From contig NZ_DYZA01000109.1 in assembly GCF_020741395.1 (NCBI RefSeq), forward strand, positions 1-8,364: a DNA stretch of 8,364 nt. The letters run 5' to 3'. The notes under the pieces were generated by a model that was given only the letters and a program-made list of their open reading frames with translations, did no database searches and was not told the DNA's origin. The first letter of the stretch is position 1, and every line of letters starts with the position of its first letter. The stretch is from Mailhella massiliensis (GTDB lineage Bacteria > Desulfobacterota > Desulfovibrionia > Desulfovibrionales > Desulfovibrionaceae). This document shows, one piece after another, positions 5,080 through 8,364 of this stretch. Both the position numbers and the translations under genes were made by a program.

Positions 5080-7614
5080 TCAGGCTTGTCTTCCGTTTCC
5101 TTCCGGCAGGGCGGCCCCACCATCGGCTTCGGGCAGGGCGGTCTGGGGCAGGGCGGATTCTTCTTCGTTTTTCAGGTGCACATCGAGTTGCGGGAAGGAG
5201 ATTTCTATGCCTTCCTCCGCAAAGACTTCGTTGAGCCTCAGGCGTATGTCGGAAGTGACGGAGGTGCTGTCGTTGTACTCGCGCACCCAGAAGCGCAGCA
5301 CGAGATCCAGGGAGCTTGCGCCGAAGTTCATGAAGAAGGCCGTGGGCTCGGGGTAGAAGAGCACCTTCTGATGTTCTTTCGCCGTCTTCAGCATGAGGTC
5401 GAGGCAGCGGCGCACGTCGGAACCGTAGGCCACGCCCACGGCGATTTCCTTGCGCACGCGGCGGTTGTTGTGCGTCCAGTTGGTGAAGGTACTGTTCAGG
5501 AAGCTGGAGTTGGGGATGAAGATGATGGCGTTGTCGTAGGTTTCCACCATGGTGGAGCGGATATTGATCTTTTTCACCACGCCGGTGATGCCCCCCACCT
5601 CCACAACATCGCCTTCGCGTATGGTCTGGCCGAAAATGACGGAGATGCCGCTCGTGAAGTTCTGCACCATATTCTGGAGGCCGATACCGATACCCACGGA
5701 AAGGCCGCCGGCGATGATGGAGAGGCTGGAGAGGTTGAAGCCCAGGGCCTTCAGGGCGTAGAGGCCGAACATCGCCCAGAGCAGGCATTTGTAGACGGCC
5801 TGGATGGGGGCGAGCAGGGAGATGGAAATGCGCGATATCTGTGCCTGCATGCCTGCCATAAAGGTATTGCCCACGGCGAGCAGGGCGCGGGTAAGGTAGA
5901 ACGCGATGAAGATGCTGAGGATCTGCATGGCGTTCAGGGAGACGTCGCCGATGTTGAAGCCGAGCTTGGCCATGTTCTGTAGGAGAAAGTAGCCGCCGGG
6001 ATAGGCCAGTATCCATACCACGGCAGCCATGACGGCGATGAGCAGCACCACGGGCATGACGAGGGCCATGGCGAGGCTTGCCATGACGGCGATAGCGCCT
6101 TCCTTGGGCAGGTAGGACTCGATGAGATGTTCCACCTTGAAGATGGATACGCAGAGCATGATCGTCACCGTGACGGAGGTGAAGCACATGCTGATGAGGA
6201 TGGACAGGCGCGAGAAGCCGAGCAGGCTGATGATGAGGGTGATCCACAGCTGCACCGTGTAGAGGCGCATGATGGTGCGCGGCAGGGGCTGGGCGGGCAG
6301 GGGCAGGCGGCGCGTTTTCCACAGGTCCACGGCCTGTACGACGACCCATACCACGCAGATGAACAGGGGAAAGGGGTCGAAGTTGAGCAGCACCATACCT
6401 ATGATGAGGGGCGGGAACATGGGCCAGAGCGGGGAAAGGCGCGGCCTTTCGGGGTTCTCGAATTCATAGAGGTCCCAGGCGAGGAGCATCTGCCCCCAGC
6501 ACAGGCACATGGTGCCGAGGGTGGCCACCGTCTGGTACATCCTGCCGTCGCCCCAGGCGGAGAGGTGTATGGATATGCCGAGTGCTATCCATATGGCGCT
6601 GTTGCGCATGACGCGGGCCACGCCCGCCTGCATCTGTTCCGGGAGCCTTCTGCGCGAGGTGCGGCAGAAGGCGATTCCGAGCAGGGCGAAGAAGAAAAGG
6701 CCCGTGACGATGCGCACGATCACCACCATGAGGGCGTCCATGGAGCTCGGCAGTTCCGTGGTGATGCGCAGGGAATAGAGCTCGCGCAGGGAACCCAGGT
6801 TGCGGAAGTCCTTGCCCAGGGCCACCACGTCGTAGATATGGCCGGAAGACTGGAAGTAATAGTTGTTCCAGAGCTTGGGCATTTCTTTCATGAGCGCGCT
6901 TATGCGCCCCTGCACTTCTTCAATGAGTTCCAGCGCGGGTTCAATGATGGTGTCGTAGCTTTTCTGGAGCTTGGTGATGTTCCTGTCGGCTTCCCTGAGG
7001 CGGGAGGAAATCTTGCTGTCCACGTCGCTCTGTCCGGACAGGGATCTGTCGAGCAGGGCGAGGGCCTGTTTTTCTTTTTCCAGATCTGCCTGGGTGTTCT
7101 GCAAAGGCCGTATAAGGGCCTGTATGCGTTCCTTGATGCGGTGCAGGCGTTCCACGAGCACGGTAAGGTCGGAAGGCATGCTGCCCTGCAACTGGGAGAG
7201 GGTGTCGAGCTTCTGAAATTCCTGCTCCAGCTGGGAAATGCTCTGCTTGGTGTTGGAAGAAAGCTCGGAAAGGCCGTCTTTGAGGGTCTGGGAATGTTCA
7301 ATGATGCCCGCAAGCTGGGCGTTGTGAGAGGCAAGAAGCGACTCCCACGCCTCCTGCACGCTCTTGGCCGCCTCGGCGGCCCGGGCTTCTTCCTCTTTTT
7401 TTGCCCTTTCCGCCGCTTTGGCCTCATTTTCTGCGCGGGCTTTGGCGGCGGCTTCGGCCTGCTCCTTGGCGTCGGGCAGGGGAGCACTCTGCTCCTGCAG
7501 GGACTCTTCATCCTCCGTCTCCTGGGCGAGGGCGATTCCCGTCGGGCCGGGCTGCGCGAGGCAGAGGAGGAAGGCAATCAGGAAAAACAGCGGGAAAAGG
7601 CGTGGTGTGCGCAT
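5080..7614 (-). CDS. Large MscS-family mechanosensitive channel with periplasmic coiled coil
   Basis: The 844-aa inner-membrane protein should open under membrane tension to release solutes on osmotic downshock. A signal peptide (about 1-30) precedes an Ala/Glu/Lys-rich helical stretch (about 45-90) and a long coiled-coil periplasmic region to about 280. From M292 onward about ten hydrophobic segments follow. The pore helix region contains SIIAGGLSVGIGIGLQNM (632-649), with the small-residue pattern of MscS TM3. It is followed by the beta domain GDVVEVGGITGVVKKINIR and the IPN of IPNSSF at 700-702. The C-terminal domain runs to about 815, then an ALP-repeat acidic tail. This resembles the large MscK/YbiO/YjeP branch rather than the roughly 290-aa MscS, and is shorter than MscK or YjeP (about 1100 aa). 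The start is supported by GAGGA (7621-7625) 6 bases upstream. It lies 21 bases after the stop of the TolA/TonB-like gene, indicating an operon. Which E. coli paralog it equals is not decided. Confidence 0.92.
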   Translation of the reverse strand: MRTPRLFPLFFLIAFLLCLAQPGPTGIALAQETEDEESLQEQSAPLPDAKEQAEAAAKARAENEAKAAERAKKEEEARAAEAAKSVQEAWESLLASHNAQLAGIIEHSQTLKDGLSELSSNTKQSISQLEQEFQKLDTLSQLQGSMPSDLTVLVERLHRIKERIQALIRPLQNTQADLEKEKQALALLDRSLSGQSDVDSKISSRLREADRNITKLQKSYDTIIEPALELIEEVQGRISALMKEMPKLWNNYYFQSSGHIYDVVALGKDFRNLGSLRELYSLRITTELPSSMDALMVVIVRIVTGLFFFALLGIAFCRTSRRRLPEQMQAGVARVMRNSAIWIALGISIHLSAWGDGRMYQTVATLGTMCLCWGQMLLAWDLYEFENPERPRLSPLWPMFPPLIIGMVLLNFDPFPLFICVVWVVVQAVDLWKTRRLPLPAQPLPRTIMRLYTVQLWITLIISLLGFSRLSILISMCFTSVTVTIMLCVSIFKVEHLIESYLPKEGAIAVMASLAMALVMPVVLLIAVMAAVVWILAYPGGYFLLQNMAKLGFNIGDVSLNAMQILSIFIAFYLTRALLAVGNTFMAGMQAQISRISISLLAPIQAVYKCLLWAMFGLYALKALGFNLSSLSIIAGGLSVGIGIGLQNMVQNFTSGISVIFGQTIREGDVVEVGGITGVVKKINIRSTMVETYDNAIIFIPNSSFLNSTFTNWTHNNRRVRKEIAVGVAYGSDVRRCLDLMLKTAKEHQKVLFYPEPTAFFMNFGASSLDLVLRFWVREYNDSTSVTSDIRLRLNEVFAEEGIEISFPQLDVHLKNEEESALPQTALPEADGGAALPEGNGRQA
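5105..5156. repeat. Three copies of GGCAGGGCGG in the 3' end of the channel gene
   Basis: GGCAGGGCGG occurs at 5105-5114, 5132-5141 and 5147-5156. On the coding strand these partly encode the repeated ALP motifs in the channel's C-terminal tail (ALPQTALPEADGGAALPEG). This is probably a low-complexity tail that expanded by slippage, with no separate function evident. Confidence 0.55.
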
Positions 7615-7635
7615 GGGATTTCCTCGCGGACGGTA

Positions 7636-8331
7636 TCAGCGGGCGCTGAGGGTGAAGGAAAGGGAAACGCTCTGCTCCGCATGGACGGGGGGCGGGAGTA
7701 TGGCCCCGGGGCTTTGTACGGCCGCCATGACGGCTGCGTCGACCTGTTCGTTGCCGGAAGGCGAGCTGATGCGGCAGTCTTTTACGGAGCCGTCGGCCCA
7801 CACGTCTATGCGTACCACAGTTGTCCATGAACCGGAAAGCCCCTGAGGCATGATGATGCGCGGCGCGATGGACTGGCGCAGCATGTCGGCATAGTTCTGC
7901 GGGCGCTCAGCGGCCGCGACCTCCCTCCCGCCGGAGTAGGCCGCGGCGAGGCTCACCACGGACTGCGCGCCGAAGGGCGGATAGGGATAGGGGGAAGCGT
8001 TTTGGGCGGCGGAGCAGAGGGCGGCGTCTGCCGCGGGGGTGACGGAGCTTTGGCGCACCGCGCAGCCGGCAAGAGCGCCGGAGGGCTCGATGGTCAGCTC
8101 GACCAAGGCCGTGCCGCGCGCGCCCTCAGGCTCACGCCATACCTGCATGAGCTGCGTGAGCACCTCGGTGGAATAGCCGCCCGAAGTATCCGCCGCGAGA
8201 GTGGCGGCCGAAGAGGGCGCGGGGGTGAGAAGAAGGGCAAAAAGCGCAGCGCAGCCCATGGCCCGCATGAGCGGGAAAAGGAGCTTCCCCGGGGTGGGGA
8301 GGCTCAAAAGGGCAGGCGAAAACACGTTCAT
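7636..8331 (-). CDS. Periplasmic protein with two TolA/TonB C-terminal-like domains
   Basis: The 231-aa protein starts with a long N-region and hydrophobic segment (to about residue 42, TPAPSSA), read as a signal peptide or anchor. Two successive domains follow. Domain 1 (about 53-133) contains LVELTIEPSGALAGCAV and PAADAALCSAAQ; C90 and C106 sit where TolA domain III has its cysteine pair, and PALCQAAL is the matching TolA text as I recall it. Domain 2 (about 146-230) has VVRIDVWADGSVKDC and the SSPSGNEQVDAAVMAAV pattern typical of TonB/TolA C-terminal folds, followed by a PPP segment. TolA and TonB proteins link energy from the inner membrane to outer-membrane partners, but there is no TolA-like helical spacer here. 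The start at 8329-8331 has GGAG (8337-8340) 5 bases upstream. An alternative ATG at residue 22 gives a more compact signal peptide but a weaker ribosome binding site. The gene is first of a pair with the MscS gene. The domain call is moderately sure; the function is unknown. Confidence 0.72.
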   Translation of the reverse strand: MNVFSPALLSLPTPGKLLFPLMRAMGCAALFALLLTPAPSSAATLAADTSGGYSTEVLTQLMQVWREPEGARGTALVELTIEPSGALAGCAVRQSSVTPAADAALCSAAQNASPYPYPPFGAQSVVSLAAAYSGGREVAAAERPQNYADMLRQSIAPRIIMPQGLSGSWTTVVRIDVWADGSVKDCRISSPSGNEQVDAAVMAAVQSPGAILPPPVHAEQSVSLSFTLSAR

Positions 8332-8364
8332 GAAAACTCCAGAGCCGGCCCCGGAGGAAAACGG
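8332..8364 (-). promoter_or_regulatory. Upstream edge with ribosome binding site of the TolA/TonB-like gene
   Basis: On the minus strand GGAG (8337-8340) lies 5 bases before the ATG. The remaining bases are GC-rich and the window ends before any promoter can be seen, so the operon may have further genes upstream. Confidence 0.55.

Noticed and set aside
3360..5123. Long minus-strand open frame of 587 codons opposite the cyclase
   Set aside because: It lies antisense to a cyclase with unmistakable motifs, and its translation is Arg/Pro/His-rich with no recognisable domain. GC-rich coding DNA commonly leaves such frames open.
4877..6349. Minus-strand open frame of 490 codons overlapping the channel gene in another phase
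   Set aside because: It is the same strand but a shifted frame of the channel gene, rich in His, Arg and Pro, with no protein-like pattern.
6127..7830. Plus-strand open frame of 567 codons opposite the channel gene
   Set aside because: It mirrors the MscS coding sequence and its translation is Gly/His/Glu-rich low complexity without motifs. The minus strand has the clear signal peptide, TM segments and MscS domain.
1..8364. CRISPR array, tRNA or rRNA genes
   Set aside because: No regularly spaced repeats beyond the 60-base coding duplication were seen, and no cloverleaf-like or conserved rRNA text was recognised on either strand.

Overview
The window reads as chromosomal DNA of a GC-rich, double-membraned (Gram-negative) bacterium. 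It encodes a periplasmic cell-wall amidase, a periplasmic solute-binding protein, an inner-membrane diguanylate cyclase, a large MscS-type channel and a TolA/TonB-like periplasmic protein. The protein style and the TPR-plus-amidase architecture resemble Desulfovibrionaceae (Desulfovibrio/Bilophila-like), but this is an impression from the sequence and not a database result.

Layout, left to right. Positions 1-116 are the 3' end of an IS5-family transposase gene whose body lies outside the window. It is followed by an AT-rich strip (about 117-235) holding a good sigma70-like promoter that reads rightwards. A long GC-rich stretch without a convincing gene (about 240-717) carries two hairpins and a second promoter candidate. 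It leads into an N-acetylmuramoyl-L-alanine amidase with a signal peptide and a TPR-like N-terminal half (718-1992, +). A 469-base leader with a promoter candidate and two foldable segments precedes a two-gene unit on the + strand. This unit is a periplasmic family-3 solute-binding protein (2462-3373) and, 7 bases later, a two-TM diguanylate cyclase with GGEEF and an intact I-site (3381-4928). A strong hairpin terminator at 4997-5026 separates this unit from a convergent minus-strand pair: a 231-aa protein with two TolA/TonB-C-like domains (8331-7636), then an 844-aa MscS-family channel with a long periplasmic coiled coil (7614-5080).

How the genes may work together. The most interesting unit is the solute-binding protein plus cyclase pair. 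No ABC permease or ATPase is nearby, and the cyclase has a large periplasmic domain. The natural reading is a ligand-sensing module in which the binding protein reports a small amino-acid-like ligand to the cyclase and so tunes c-di-GMP, as in the known NspS/MbaA arrangement. The binding protein also carries a 60-base in-frame tandem duplication between its signal peptide and its ligand-binding domain. The other genes share an envelope theme: peptidoglycan cleavage, osmotic channel and TolA/TonB-like periplasmic domains.
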